Positions 50,132-60,764 of a stretch of DNA of 64,000 bases are shown here, one piece after another. Source of the DNA: an uncultured SAR116 cluster alpha proteobacterium (lineage in GTDB: Bacteria > Pseudomonadota > Alphaproteobacteria > Puniceispirillales > Puniceispirillaceae); contig CACOCY010000005.1 in assembly GCA_902625725.1 (NCBI GenBank), positions 1 through 64,000 on the forward strand. The letters are read 5' to 3'. A model generated the notes under the pieces. It made no database searches, had not been told where the DNA came from, and was given only the letters and a program-made list of their open reading frames with translations. The position numbers and the translations under genes are program-made. Position 1 is the stretch's first letter. Every line of letters begins with the position of its first letter.

Positions 50132-51355
50132 ATGGCGCGTATAGTTCAAAAATTTGGTGGTACATCCGTTGGCGATTTGGAACGAATTCGAAATGTTGCA
50201 CAAAGGGTAAAGTTGTGTGTAGAAGCAGGAAATCAAGTTGCTGTTGTTGTATCTGCTATGGCTGGCACCACAAATCGATTAATAGAATGGGCAAATCAAA
50301 TTGGTTCAATGCATGATGCCAGAGAATATGACACAATAGTGTCAACTGGAGAACAGATTTCTGTTGGCCTCTTGTCAATTGCATTGCAAAATATTGGAGT
50401 AGATGCTCGTTCTTGGCTGGGTTGGCAGATACCATTTAAAACAGATGACTTCCATAGTGCTGCAAGAATTGAAGAAATTAATGCAAAGGAGATTATTTAT
50501 CGGCTGAATAAGGGACAGGTGGCCGTTGTTGCTGGTTTTCAGGGCATAGCGCCAGATGGACGTATATCAACTTTAGGGAGAGGGGGGTCTGATACTTCTG
50601 CAGTAGCGCTTGCAGCTGCAATAGATGCGGATAGATGTGATATTTTTACGGATGTAGAGGGAGTATATACTACCGACCCACGAATAATGCCAAAGGCAAG
50701 GAAGCTAGATAGTATAACTTTTGAAGAGATGCTAGAGATGGCTTCAGCTGGCGCTAGAGTATTGCAAACACGTTCTGTTGCAATGGCTATGAGGCATAGT
50801 GTTAATCTTCAGGTTCTCTCCAGTTTTAAAGAGTCTCCGGGGACATTGGTTCAGAATGAGGAAAAACAAATGGAAAAGCAAAAAGTTAGCGGTATTGCCT
50901 ATTCAGCAGAAGAGGCAAAAGTTACGGTTGTTGGCTTGCCTGATAAGCCAGGCATAGCGGCTCGAATATTTGGCGCCCTCGCAGAAATCCATATTAACGT
51001 GGATATGATTGTTCAAAGTGCATCCACTGATTCTGAAAAAACAGATATAACATTTTCGCTAGCGCGTTCAGACCTTTGGGATGCTGTCAAAAGTATTAAA
51101 AACATTAAAGAGGAACTGGATTTTGAAAGGTTGGATCATGATGATAATATAGCGAAGGTATCTGTAATAGGTACAGCAATGCGAACACAACCTGGTATTG
51201 CAAAACGTATGTTTGAGGTATTGTCTGACAAACAGATAAATATGCAGGTTATATCGACTTCTGAAATAAAAATATCAGTATTGATACAAGCGGATTATAC
51301 TGAATTGGCAGTTAGAAGTCTTCATGACGCTTTTGGCCTAGATAGACCTGATTAA
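50132..51355 (+). CDS. lysC: aspartate kinase
   Basis: First step of the aspartate family (lysine, threonine, methionine). 407 residues, single-function type. KFGGTSVGD (7-15), LGRGGSDTSAVALAAA and FTDVEGVYTTDPR are the kinase core; two ACT domains follow (about 265-400), so lysine and/or threonine feedback is expected. No lysine riboswitch seen upstream; ptsP, frequent downstream in relatives, is absent here. Confidence 0.96.
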   Translation: MARIVQKFGGTSVGDLERIRNVAQRVKLCVEAGNQVAVVVSAMAGTTNRLIEWANQIGSMHDAREYDTIVSTGEQISVGLLSIALQNIGVDARSWLGWQIPFKTDDFHSAARIEEINAKEIIYRLNKGQVAVVAGFQGIAPDGRISTLGRGGSDTSAVALAAAIDADRCDIFTDVEGVYTTDPRIMPKARKLDSITFEEMLEMASAGARVLQTRSVAMAMRHSVNLQVLSSFKESPGTLVQNEEKQMEKQKVSGIAYSAEEAKVTVVGLPDKPGIAARIFGALAEIHINVDMIVQSASTDSEKTDITFSLARSDLWDAVKSIKNIKEELDFERLDHDDNIAKVSVIGTAMRTQPGIAKRMFEVLSDKQINMQVISTSEIKISVLIQADYTELAVRSLHDAFGLDRPD

Positions 51356-51499
51356 ATTTAAAAAAATGCCACAAACGCGTATTTTTTAGCTATTTTTTTC
51401 ATTTTTTTTGCCGTTAATGATTAAAATTATGTTAAAAACCTACATTAGCACATATTATAACATAGCTATTTAGTTTAAACTGAGAAGTATTATTGAGAT

Positions 51500-52609
51500 A
51501 TGACTAAAGTCTCTGAACAAATGGGCTCTAATTTACGCTCACTTAATGCAAGTGAAATCGGTTCCATCTTGATATCATCCAGGAGAGGTAAAAATATATC
51601 GCTTCAGGAACTATCTGATAACCTGCGAATTCCAAAAATGTATTTAAAGTGTCTTGAAAATTCAGATTTTGGAAATTTACCGGGTGTTGCCTATGTTCCC
51701 GGATATATTCGCAGTTACTGCAAGTATACAGGAATAGATAGTAGTGCATTGGTTGCTGCGTATATTGCATCAGTAGATAATGATGATGTAAACCCTATTT
51801 ATGAAGTGCCTGGTCAAGCGCTCGTTCCGAAATTTTCTAATAGTTCTATCGCAATGATTGCAGTTTTTATTGCTATTTTTGGTTATATTGGTTGGTTTTT
51901 GTTAGTAAGAGAAAAACCAGAAGAAATAGCGTCCATTCCGCCGGTATTGGAATCACCACCCAATAAAATAGAAACAACTAATTTAGTTTCTTCTAATGAG
52001 AGTGTTTTTGAAAACAATCAAATAAATGGCAATTTGAAACCAAATCTAATGACACCGTCGTCTTCGGATAATGCTGTCACCAAAGATGCAAATATGGAGT
52101 TTGTTGATAATAATAAGTCACCAAATGAAGAAATTAAAAAAATGTCAGAACTTGCAACGTCCCAAAATGATCCGCAACTACCTACTAAGGTTTTAGATGT
52201 GGAAACGCAAATTGCGAAGAAAGAGAGTGATAAAGAAACACAAAATATTATGAAAAACAGTAATAGCCAAAGTGGCATAGCCGTTGACCAAAAAGTGGAA
52301 ACTCTGAAGCCATCCTCTGCTGTTGCCAAAGGGATTGAACTTTCTGATACATTGACGATAAAAGCAAATGCCTCCTCTTGGATTGAAATGGTTAATTCCG
52401 ATGGTAATGTAATTACGAGTAAACTTCTTCGCCCTGGAGATAGTATAGCGGCAAGTCTCAGTGATAAGTTATATTTAACCACTGGTAATGCTGGTGGATT
52501 AACATTTGAAATGATGGACGTGCCTGCTTTCAAAATCGGTAAAACGGGTGAAATAGTTAGAGATCTGCCCTTGAGTGCTGATAGTATCTTAAGCAGAAAA
52601 TTCAATTAA
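51500..52609 (+). CDS. RodZ-like helix-turn-helix membrane protein (DUF4115)
   Basis: 369 residues: N-terminal HTH (about 15-90; RGKNISLQELSDNLRIP), one membrane segment (about 115-137), a long Asn/Ser/Lys-rich linker, and a C-terminal beta domain of DUF4115 type (ASSWIEMVNSDGNVITSKLLRPGD). This layout is that of RodZ, which links MreB to the cell envelope and shapes rods. It precedes ispG and hisS, the typical place for this gene. Whether it acts as true RodZ is untested. Confidence 0.85.
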   Translation: MTKVSEQMGSNLRSLNASEIGSILISSRRGKNISLQELSDNLRIPKMYLKCLENSDFGNLPGVAYVPGYIRSYCKYTGIDSSALVAAYIASVDNDDVNPIYEVPGQALVPKFSNSSIAMIAVFIAIFGYIGWFLLVREKPEEIASIPPVLESPPNKIETTNLVSSNESVFENNQINGNLKPNLMTPSSSDNAVTKDANMEFVDNNKSPNEEIKKMSELATSQNDPQLPTKVLDVETQIAKKESDKETQNIMKNSNSQSGIAVDQKVETLKPSSAVAKGIELSDTLTIKANASSWIEMVNSDGNVITSKLLRPGDSIAASLSDKLYLTTGNAGGLTFEMMDVPAFKIGKTGEIVRDLPLSADSILSRKFN

Positions 52610-52739
52610 CTCCTTATCAATGAATTATCTGATTGCAATGATTTGAACCCTATTTAAAGCTAGTGTTTAAACGCGATTTCTTATATATCTAATATTCGGA
52701 AATAGCACCTATAAAAAATCAATTTGTGGTTTATCGCTA

Positions 52740-53852
52740 ATGACATCATCTTTCTATCGCCCCTTTCGAATGATAAACCGCCGCAAAACCCGTAAAATAA
52801 TGGTTGGTAATGTTCCAGTTGGTGGCGACTCACCCATCTCTGTTCAAACAATGACAAATACATTGACATCGGAGCCAGAAGCAACACTCCATCAAATTAG
52901 TCAAGTGGTTGAGGCTGGGGCAGACATAGTAAGGGTTTCTTGTCCTGATGAAGCGAGCACAAAGGCTTTAAAGAAAATCTGTGATTCAAGCCCTGTCCCT
53001 ATTATAGCTGATATACATTTTCATTATAAAAGAGCTTTGGAGGCTGCAGATGCAGGTGCAGCGTGTTTAAGAATAAATCCAGGAAATATTGGTAATTCAA
53101 AGAGAGTAGCAGAGGTTGTGACGGCTGCTCAAGCAAACAGCTGCTCAATACGTATTGGAGTAAATGCAGGATCGCTGGAGAAAAAACTGCTCGAAAAATA
53201 TGCTGAGCCTTGTCCAGAGGCATTAGTCGAGTCTGCGTTAGACCACGCAAGAATATTAGAGGATCACAATTTCGACAATTATAAAATTTCTGTCAAAGCA
53301 TCAGATGTATTTCTTGCAGCAGCAGCATACCAACAACTCTCAGAGGCTATAGACTGCCCTCTTCATATTGGTGTAACTGAGGCGGGGGGTCTTAGAGCTG
53401 GAACGGTTAAATCTGCTATTGGATTAGGCAGTTTGTTATGGGCAGGTATTGGTGATACAATAAGAGTCTCCCTATCTGCAGATCCAATTGAGGAAGTAAA
53501 GGTTGGCTACGAGCTGCTAAAATCACTTGGTCTAAGACGAAGAGGTGTTACTGTTATTTCATGCCCGTCGTGTGCACGACAACAATTTGACGTGATTAAG
53601 TCCGTGGCTGAAATAGAGGAGAGGCTATCACACATAGATATTCCGATATCTGTCTCTATAATTGGTTGTGTTGTTAATGGTCCGGGAGAGGCAAAAGAGA
53701 CCGATATAGGCCTAACAGGCGGTGGGAAAGGCACACATCAAATATATCTGTCAGGAATGGCCGACCATCGGTTCACTGACGATAACATCGTAGAGCATGT
53801 TGTAAATCTAGTTGAAGAACGTGCTGCACTAATTAAAAAAGGAAACAACTAA
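52740..53852 (+). CDS. ispG: HMBPP synthase (4-hydroxy-3-methylbut-2-enyl diphosphate synthase)
   Basis: Penultimate step of the MEP isoprenoid pathway, an iron-sulfur enzyme. 370 residues. The [4Fe-4S] cysteines C275 and C278 (SCPSCARQQ) and C310 ([11 protein letters not shown]) are present, with the fourth cluster ligand likely Glu317 in the same segment. [15 protein letters not shown] is the N-terminal signature. Order RodZ-like, ispG, hisS is standard. Confidence 0.96.
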   Translation: MTSSFYRPFRMINRRKTRKIMVGNVPVGGDSPISVQTMTNTLTSEPEATLHQISQVVEAGADIVRVSCPDEASTKALKKICDSSPVPIIADIHFHYKRALEAADAGAACLRINPGNIGNSKRVAEVVTAAQANSCSIRIGVNAGSLEKKLLEKYAEPCPEALVESALDHARILEDHNFDNYKISVKASDVFLAAAAYQQLSEAIDCPLHIGVTEAGGLRAGTVKSAIGLGSLLWAGIGDTIRVSLSADPIEEVKVGYELLKSLGLRRRGVTVISCPSCARQQFDVIKSVAEIEERLSHIDIPISVSIIGCVVNGPGEAKETDIGLTGGGKGTHQIYLSGMADHRFTDDNIVEHVVNLVEERAALIKKGNN

Positions 53853-53888
53853 GCTATCCCCGAACGCAAAATTAGAAAGGCCATATTA

Positions 53889-55157
53889 ATGAAGCTAATG
53901 CGACCTGTTCGAGGTACCACTGATTTAATGCCTAAACAGAAATCACAAATGAATTTTGTTATTGAGAAAGCTGTTGTAATCGCAAACAGATACGGCTTTC
54001 AGGCGATGGAAACTCCTATATTCGAATTCAAGGAGGTTTTTAGCAGGCCGCTTGGAGAAAGTTCGGATGTTGTTGCAAAAGAAACGTATAGTTTTCAAGA
54101 TAGGGGTGGTGCAGACTTAACGCTTAGACCGGAGGGCACAGCCTCGGTGATGCGGGCGTTAATCAGCAACGGACTTACTCAATCATTGCCGCAGAAGTTT
54201 TTCTACTCAGGGCCGATGTTCAGATATGAGAGACCACAAAAAGGAAGAATGAGACAATTTAATCAAATTGGATGCGAATTTATTGGAAGTTTCGAACCGT
54301 TATCAGATGCAGAAATTATTGGATGTGCAGCTGATATTTTGTCAGAATTAGGTGTTTTGGAAAAATGCACTTTATATGTAAATTCTCTGGGGGACAATGA
54401 AAGTAGGGATAATTACCGTGCATCGCTGGTAAGTTATTTGTTAGAATACAAAGAATCTTTATCTGTTGACAGTCAACGCAGACTTTCATCCAATCCATTA
54501 AGAATTCTTGACTCAAAAGCTAAAGAGGATATTGAAATTGTTGAAAATGCTCCAAAATTACTTCAATTTTTGACGACACAGGCAAAAAAACATTTTGACC
54601 GTGTCACCAATTTGCTGGATTTAGCAGGAATTGATTGGCAGTTAGATAAAAAGTTAGTCAGAGGACTTGATTATTATTCACATACTGCGTTTGAGTTTGT
54701 AACAAATGGGTTGGGCTCACAAGGGACGGTTCTTGGAGGTGGGCGCTATGATGGATTATCCTCTATGTTAGGAGGGCCAAATATTGGTGCGGTTGGTTTT
54801 GCAGCGGGTGTAGAGAGACTTGCTTTGCTGACAGAACAAACAGAAGATTTCAAATATGATATAGCTGTTATAACAGCAGATGAATATGCAGAAAAACACG
54901 CATTTGCATTGGCTAAGGATTTACGATCTTGCGGATTATGTGTTGATATTCCACTAGCAAACCAAATTGGAAAAAAGTTAAAAAGAGCCAATTTGATTGG
55001 ATGTACTCTTAGTTTTATTATTGGAAAGACTGAAATCAATAGTAATTCTCTTCAAGTAAAATTTATGGAAAATGGGGAGCAAAAACAAATAAATAAATCA
55101 GAAGCAGTCTCATTTGCTAAAAATTTTTTTGAAGGTAGGATAAAAGGAATTCAGTAA
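53889..55157 (+). CDS. hisS: histidyl-tRNA synthetase
   Basis: Class II synthetase. 422 residues. [13 protein letters not shown] at the start, motif 2 [20 protein letters not shown], the histidine-specific [13 protein letters not shown], and motif 3 with [12 protein letters not shown]; a short C-terminal anticodon domain follows. Its stop is one base before prfA, so the two are probably coupled. Confidence 0.96.
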   Translation: MKLMRPVRGTTDLMPKQKSQMNFVIEKAVVIANRYGFQAMETPIFEFKEVFSRPLGESSDVVAKETYSFQDRGGADLTLRPEGTASVMRALISNGLTQSLPQKFFYSGPMFRYERPQKGRMRQFNQIGCEFIGSFEPLSDAEIIGCAADILSELGVLEKCTLYVNSLGDNESRDNYRASLVSYLLEYKESLSVDSQRRLSSNPLRILDSKAKEDIEIVENAPKLLQFLTTQAKKHFDRVTNLLDLAGIDWQLDKKLVRGLDYYSHTAFEFVTNGLGSQGTVLGGGRYDGLSSMLGGPNIGAVGFAAGVERLALLTEQTEDFKYDIAVITADEYAEKHAFALAKDLRSCGLCVDIPLANQIGKKLKRANLIGCTLSFIIGKTEINSNSLQVKFMENGEQKQINKSEAVSFAKNFFEGRIKGIQ

Positions 55158-55158
55158 A

Positions 55159-56235
55159 ATGAGTCTTGAAAAAAATATCTCTCGCTTATTATCTCGAAAA
55201 GATGAAATTGAAAAAAAGTTGGCATCGTCTCTCGTAAATGCCTCTGAACTTATGACCCTCTCAAAAGAACTATCAGAAATAAGGCCAGTAGCCGAGCAAG
55301 CTAATAAAGTGAATGAACTGAGAGTGGAACTAAGTGAGGCACAAATGCTGCTTAAAGACCCAAGCGTAGATGCAGATATGAAATCTCTAGTAGAAGATGA
55401 AATCCTCGAAATTAAACCTAAACTTATTGATGAAGAGCATCTGCTGAAAGTATTACTACTTCCAAGGGATAAAGATGACTCAAGAAACGCAATTTTAGAG
55501 ATAAGAGCAGGTACAGGTGGTGAAGAGGCTGCTTTGTTTGGAGCAGATTTATTTGGCATGTATCAAAAATTTGCATCCCAACAGGGCTGGCGTTTTGAAA
55601 TTATGGAGATTTCTGAAACAGGTATTGGGGGTTATAAAGAGGCAACAGCAAGTATATCGGGACAGGAAGTTTTTGCAAAACTAAAATTTGAATCTGGTGT
55701 GCATCGTGTTCAACGGGTGCCTGATACAGAAACAGGTGGAAGAATTCACACTTCAGCCGCAACAGTTGCTGTTTTACCAGAGGCTGAAGAAGTTGATATT
55801 GAAATTCGAGAATCAGATATCAGAATTGATATTTTTCGTTCATCGGGACCTGGGGGTCAGTCAGTTAACACGACTGACTCGGCTGTGAGAATAAGTCATA
55901 TTCCAACAGGTATAGTTGTTAGTCAGCAAGATGAAAAATCCCAACATAAAAACAGAGCAAAAGCGATGAAAATTCTTCGTTCAAGACTTTATGATGCAGA
56001 AAGAGCAAGGCAGAATTCTGAAAGAGCAGCCTCTAGAAAAGGGCAAGTTGGCTCTGGCGACAGATCAGAGCGAATTCGAACTTATAACTTTCCTCAAGGA
56101 AGAGTTACAGACCACAGAATAAACTTAACACTTTATAAGCTAGATAAAATTTTAATGGGGGAATCATTAAACGAAATTATCGAGGCTCTTTTGACAGAAG
56201 AACAGGTTGAAAAGCTTGCAGAGGGCCAGAGCTAG
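55159..56235 (+). CDS. prfA: peptide chain release factor 1
   Basis: Terminates translation at UAA/UAG. 358 residues. GGQ in [15 protein letters not shown] (about 231-235) and the codon-reading PxT as P-D-T at about 186-188 in [14 protein letters not shown] identify RF1 rather than RF2; no programmed frameshift. prmC, which methylates the GGQ glutamine, follows 12 bases downstream. Confidence 0.97.
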   Translation: MSLEKNISRLLSRKDEIEKKLASSLVNASELMTLSKELSEIRPVAEQANKVNELRVELSEAQMLLKDPSVDADMKSLVEDEILEIKPKLIDEEHLLKVLLLPRDKDDSRNAILEIRAGTGGEEAALFGADLFGMYQKFASQQGWRFEIMEISETGIGGYKEATASISGQEVFAKLKFESGVHRVQRVPDTETGGRIHTSAATVAVLPEAEEVDIEIRESDIRIDIFRSSGPGGQSVNTTDSAVRISHIPTGIVVSQQDEKSQHKNRAKAMKILRSRLYDAERARQNSERAASRKGQVGSGDRSERIRTYNFPQGRVTDHRINLTLYKLDKILMGESLNEIIEALLTEEQVEKLAEGQS

Positions 56236-56247
56236 CTTGATAGTCAT

Positions 56248-57120
56248 ATGAATGTAACGACTCTTATTTTGGATGCCACTGAGAAACTCAGAGAAAGGTG
56301 CGGTGATAGGGCAAGATACGAGGCTCGTTTGTTGCTTGGCCTTGCAATTGGCAAGCAGGAACCCGTTTATCCTCATCTGTTTGTTCAAATCGAGAAGGAG
56401 CAGATAGACCGATATTATCGACTTATTAATGAGAGGATTGATGGAAAGCCAATCAGCAGAATAAGGGGGTGGAAGGAATTTTGGTCACTACCATTTAAAT
56501 TAAATCATGCCACACTGGACCCACGTCCAGAAAGTGAATTATTAGTTGAAAAAGCAATTTGGTATGCCCGTTCTAAGTTGCTAGCAAAAAATGAAAAACT
56601 TCACTTGCTGGACCTTGGAACTGGAAGTGGGTGCTTATTGCTCTCTTGTTTACATGAGTTAAAATATGCTTATGGGGTTGGAGTTGATATCAATAAGCAT
56701 GCTATTCAACAAGCAAAAGAAAATGCAGTTTTGTTACAATTAAATGAAAGATCCAAATTTTTTACATCAAATTGGTTTGAAGGAATTAGAAATTCTAGGT
56801 TCGAAATCATCCTATGCAATCCACCTTATATTTCTCGTGAGGATGAAATATATCTACCAGATGAAGTTTTGTTGTTTGATCCTGTGCATGCTTTGTTTTC
56901 GGATAAAAACGGTCTAGCAGATTATGAAAAAATTTTTTTCGATTTATCGCCCTATTTGACTTCTGATGGAATATTCTTGTTGGAAATTGGATATGAACAA
57001 TTAGAGCATGTTTTAGAGATGGTACCCAATGCAGATTTACGTGTTTGCGATGTTTTTCGGGATTTACGAGGCATTCCACGTTGTTTAATTCTTTGTCGCG
57101 CAAATAACAAAGTTTTATAA
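56248..57120 (+). CDS. prmC: release factor glutamine methyltransferase
   Basis: N5-methylates the glutamine of the GGQ motif in RF1/RF2. 290 residues. LDPRPESELLVE, SAM motif LLDLGTGSGCLLLS and the catalytic NPPY (191-194) are intact. It directly follows its substrate gene prfA, the classic pairing. Confidence 0.95.
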   Translation: MNVTTLILDATEKLRERCGDRARYEARLLLGLAIGKQEPVYPHLFVQIEKEQIDRYYRLINERIDGKPISRIRGWKEFWSLPFKLNHATLDPRPESELLVEKAIWYARSKLLAKNEKLHLLDLGTGSGCLLLSCLHELKYAYGVGVDINKHAIQQAKENAVLLQLNERSKFFTSNWFEGIRNSRFEIILCNPPYISREDEIYLPDEVLLFDPVHALFSDKNGLADYEKIFFDLSPYLTSDGIFLLEIGYEQLEHVLEMVPNADLRVCDVFRDLRGIPRCLILCRANNKVL

Positions 57121-57289
57121 AAAAATAAAAAAAATTTAAAATTTTGCAATTTTTGCTTGTTATTTATGTTTAGTCGTGTCTTATATACCGTAGTTTAAGG
57201 TATATTTGATACCACAGTACAACAGCTAATCTCCGAAAATAAAACGGAATACCAGTAATTTGCTTGGTATAATTGGCAACGGATATTTA

Positions 57290-57820
57290 ATGAGACCAAA
57301 TAATCAAAACGGAAAGCGCTCACGCGGTCGCGGTCGCCGTTCCAACGGTTTTAATCAGCCAAATGTTAATAGGAATACGACATTTGAGTCTAATGGACCT
57401 GACGGTAAACTAAGAGGTAACGCGCAACAGCTATATGAAAAATATACTGCTCTTGCACAAGACGCAAATTCATCTAGTGAGAGAATCTCCGCTGAGGCAT
57501 TCAGTCAATTCGCTGACCACTATTACCGAGTTCACCAGACCATATTGTCGGCGATAGAGCAAAAACGTAATTCACAAGAAAATAAGTCCGATTTAAAGCA
57601 TAAATCATTGGATGTTATTAGTAGTGAAGCTGATAATAGTTCAGAGCCAAACAACACCCTTGTTGAAAAAGACAAAGAGCACAAAATACCTGAGGCTCAA
57701 AACATGGAAGCAGGGTTTGGTGAAGAGAGTGAGGATGTTACTTCTGTTGCTATAGAGAAAGTGTCTAAATCAGATAATAAAGAAGATATTCAAGAAAAAG
57801 CTGACGATGCGGTGGCCTAG
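57290..57820 (+). CDS. DUF4167 family protein
   Basis: 176 residues from ATG 57290 (MRPNNQNGKRSRGRGRRSNG), a strongly basic, RNA/DNA-binding-like start. SNGPDGKLRGNAQQLYEKYTALAQDA and FADHYYRVHQT form the conserved DUF4167 block; the rest is acidic and disordered. Conserved next to prmC in alphaproteobacteria and uncharacterised. Nucleic-acid binding is inferred from charge only. Confidence 0.9.
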   Translation: MRPNNQNGKRSRGRGRRSNGFNQPNVNRNTTFESNGPDGKLRGNAQQLYEKYTALAQDANSSSERISAEAFSQFADHYYRVHQTILSAIEQKRNSQENKSDLKHKSLDVISSEADNSSEPNNTLVEKDKEHKIPEAQNMEAGFGEESEDVTSVAIEKVSKSDNKEDIQEKADDAVA

Positions 57821-57875
57821 TGTATTTAGACATAATATTGGCAAATAATCTCCAGCCCAATGACCTTTATGTCTT

Positions 57876-58622
57876 TTAAATAAAGCGCAACTGGTCATTG
57901 ATATTTACAGCGCCTGTTTTTTTTATCCTCGCATAAACACCAAGATTACTGTGTCCAAATTTAGCTCTCATTTTTTGCGGCAACATTTCATCGGTGCTCA
58001 TTCCTGTTTCTGCACTCAAATTGATAGCATTGCATCGGCCGACCGGTGATAAAAATTCCAGTTCTGCATCTCCAATTTTTCCTGTCCGGCCAATCCAACT
58101 AAATTCTTCAAAAGGTGACTTTGTTTGGAGCCAAATATTCAACCTAAAGCGCAATAAAGATTGGTCAAGTTCAAAGGTTTCCACAAGCTTTTTTGCTGAT
58201 GCGGTAGCTCCAACACTTACCCATTGATCTCGAGTATCACTTAGACCACAGTCCTTTGACCTAATTAATTTAAGGTTTAACTTTTTCCCGGGACTAGAGA
58301 GGGTTTCGATTTTTTTTGCAAAAGCGACTCCTCTATTGAAACATGTAAGATCAAATTCCTCATCTTGATCATTTATTCTTACAACAACAGGAACTTTTCT
58401 TACAAGTTGTAGCTTAATTTTGGCAAGTGATGGTTGATTCACCAATTGTTTAAAGTGTGATTTAGGAAGCCAAGAGGTCAGGTGATTAGTTGTAGATATT
58501 TGTGTAAGAGCAAATTGCCTGTCATACTCAAGCAGTTTATTTTTCTGCAAAAGACATTTTTCTTGGCTAAATCCCTGCATACCTTTTATCGGAAAGATGT
58601 GTATGGAATGAACACTTTGCAT
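57876..58622 (-). CDS. MOSC-domain protein
   Basis: 248 residues: MOSC N-terminal barrel (HSIHIFPIKGMQGFSQEKCLL ... YDRQFALTQ) then MOSC core (GRTGKIGDAELEFLSPVGRCNAIN). C197 region (GRCNAINL) is the conserved cysteine of this family, which binds molybdenum-type cofactor or moves sulfur. Resembles the mARC/YcbX type without a reductase domain. Substrate unknown. Confidence 0.85.
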   Translation of the reverse strand: MQSVHSIHIFPIKGMQGFSQEKCLLQKNKLLEYDRQFALTQISTTNHLTSWLPKSHFKQLVNQPSLAKIKLQLVRKVPVVVRINDQDEEFDLTCFNRGVAFAKKIETLSSPGKKLNLKLIRSKDCGLSDTRDQWVSVGATASAKKLVETFELDQSLLRFRLNIWLQTKSPFEEFSWIGRTGKIGDAELEFLSPVGRCNAINLSAETGMSTDEMLPQKMRAKFGHSNLGVYARIKKTGAVNINDQLRFI

Positions 58623-58689
58623 GAAAATGACCCAATATATAATATTAAGACGAACTATTTAACTCTGTGGTTTGTATTTTAAAGAGAAT

Positions 58690-60153
58690 TTATTTTATAG
58701 TGGCTCCTGCATAGCTTTTTATATTATTAATAGTTATATATTCGTTTATATTTGCAACCGTATTTTTAAAACTATCTTTGTCCATATCGGGCAAATTTTT
58801 TCCTGTAGGTAAATTAATAGTCATTGGGTTTACCTGCCGACGATTAACTAAAATTTCATAGTGTAAATGAGGTCCTGTGGACCGACCCGTGGAACCTACA
58901 TAACCGATAACCTGACCCTGTTCTACTTGTGAGCCGGCATACACTCCTTTGGCTATTGCTGATAAATGAGCATATGCTGTTTGGTAGGTATTATTGTGTC
59001 TTATTCTTATGTAGCGTCCATAATTGCCGTTCCAACCTGCCAGTTCAATTCTCCCGCTACCTGCAGCTAAAATCGGGGTCCCTGATGGTACGGCAAAATC
59101 AACACCTTTATGTAATTTGTTATAACCAGATATTGGATGTTTTCGCATCCCATAACTTGACGACAGTCTGGCACCGTTAACAGGAGTTCTCATTAAGGTT
59201 CTTACAGCAGATTTTCCATTTTTGTCATACCAGCCTATGCTGCCATTAGAATTCTGGTGTCTATAATACCCTATCTTTTTTCCAGATAATACCATTCCAA
59301 CATAGTGTACATCGCCCACCGAGAGTGTTTCTCCTGTAATCCTATCTGTAGTTTTCTTATAAACCAGCTCAAAAGCGTCCCCTTGTTGAAGCTGCCGCTG
59401 AAAATCTACCGAGAAGCCCATCACTCGCATAAAGTTGTCTAGTGCTGACAACGGGACATTTGAAGCTATTGCTGCTTCATATAAGGTATCATTAATTATG
59501 CCAGCAGCGTGCATAAATTCTGAATCAATTGGTCTTATAGCCTGTAGCCCTTTCCAAGATCCAAATTGGTTTTTAAAAATAAAATAGTCTAACTTTTCTG
59601 ATTGATTTGTCTTTACAGCCACGGGCTGATTATAATCGTCGAAACCAATTATGAAATTCATACCAATGCCGAGCTTCCTAACATTTATTTTTTTGGCAAC
59701 AATCTCAGCAATCTGGTAACTTTCATTAGAAGAGAACTTTGCACGTTTGAGGATATCTGCCAAAGTTTCGTTTTTTTTAAGGGTTAAGTTTATTTCCCTT
59801 TTTATGAAAAGATTAGCTTCTTTTGATAAAAGACCGCCGAGTGTAGATGAAGACACAGGAAGAGCTTCTTCCATTGATGGGCGTATAAGAGGGCCCTCCA
59901 TCTGAACTATATTTCCGCCCAAGAGTAAAATGAGTTCTGGTTTTGGTATTGGAGAAATATTAGATATTAATCTTATGTCAGAATCTTTGCTCTTTTCATA
60001 AAGGTGCCCCTTGATTGTTCCTGTATTAGCAAAAGCACTATTTACATATAATATTAAGGCAACAGCAATCCAATAAGTGTGTCTCATTAACAACAATGGC
60101 GCATTACAATTTTGTGTTTTCGCGCTTAATACTTTAAACATGGATTTGCTCAT
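58690..60153 (-). CDS. M23-family murein peptidase with N-terminal membrane segment
   Basis: About 487 residues; the start is uncertain (frame open to 60195, and MRHTYWIAVALIL at 60087 would give a clean signal peptide ending NSAFA). After the membrane segment comes an OapA/LysM-like region (TLKKNETLADILKRA), then the M23 domain: HKGVD at about 348-352, AHLSAI, and GPHLHYEI with HLH at about 429-431. All zinc-ligand positions are present, so it should cleave peptidoglycan cross-links. It lies upstream of MOSC and is followed at the 5' side by the zur operon. Confidence 0.9.
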   Translation of the reverse strand: MSKSMFKVLSAKTQNCNAPLLLMRHTYWIAVALILYVNSAFANTGTIKGHLYEKSKDSDIRLISNISPIPKPELILLLGGNIVQMEGPLIRPSMEEALPVSSSTLGGLLSKEANLFIKREINLTLKKNETLADILKRAKFSSNESYQIAEIVAKKINVRKLGIGMNFIIGFDDYNQPVAVKTNQSEKLDYFIFKNQFGSWKGLQAIRPIDSEFMHAAGIINDTLYEAAIASNVPLSALDNFMRVMGFSVDFQRQLQQGDAFELVYKKTTDRITGETLSVGDVHYVGMVLSGKKIGYYRHQNSNGSIGWYDKNGKSAVRTLMRTPVNGARLSSSYGMRKHPISGYNKLHKGVDFAVPSGTPILAAGSGRIELAGWNGNYGRYIRIRHNNTYQTAYAHLSAIAKGVYAGSQVEQGQVIGYVGSTGRSTGPHLHYEILVNRRQVNPMTINLPTGKNLPDMDKDSFKNTVANINEYITINNIKSYAGATIK

Positions 60154-60334
60154 TCGCTGGGTTGCTTGACGAAAAAAAACCAATAAAAATTGCAAATATT
60201 ATAAATCTCGGTTCTTTTTATTAAAAGTCTTAACCTTAAAGGTCAATCTAAAATTTCAAAAGAATCAGATAATTAACAAAAATTTATAACTCAAAGCTGA
60301 AAGAAAAATAAGATTTACAAACTTTTTTGTTATT

Positions 60335-60724
60335 TTAGGCGCTCAAACAATTGTTACATAACCCGTGAAATTCGATATGTGTTTTGGGTGTGCTAAGTCC
60401 AAATTTTTCTGCTCTTAAATTTATATAATCTGATAATTCCTCATCTTTTACTTCTGACACTTTTTCACACTTTTGACAGATGGTGAAAGCTGTCATATGA
60501 CTAACTTCACATAAACTATGCTCACACGCTATAAAAGCATTCATGCTTTCAATTCGATGAACCTTGCCAATTTCGATCAGTTTTTCGAGTGCCCGATAAA
60601 CTTGAGGGGGAGCTTTAAAACCATATTCTCTCAACTTATCAAGAAGCGAATACGCGCTTAGGGGCGAATTTTCTTTTACAAGTACATCTAAGACCAGTGT
60701 TTGATTTTTTGTTAAGCGTTTCAT
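60335..60724 (-). CDS. zur: Fur-family zinc regulator Zur
   Basis: 129 residues; winged helix (LVLDVLVKENSPLSAYSLLDKL) then a metal domain with CEHSLCEVSHMTAFTICQKCEKV and HIEFHGLCNNC, the structural zinc cysteines of Fur proteins. Called Zur because it is the last gene of the znuC-znuB-zur strand and a Zur-type palindrome precedes znuC and znuA. It should repress zinc uptake when zinc is plentiful. Confidence 0.92.
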   Translation of the reverse strand: MKRLTKNQTLVLDVLVKENSPLSAYSLLDKLREYGFKAPPQVYRALEKLIEIGKVHRIESMNAFIACEHSLCEVSHMTAFTICQKCEKVSEVKDEELSDYINLRAEKFGLSTPKTHIEFHGLCNNCLSA

Positions 60725-60764
60725 AGTTCCTTCTTAAAATGTTTTCAGGTTTAATTGTATACTT

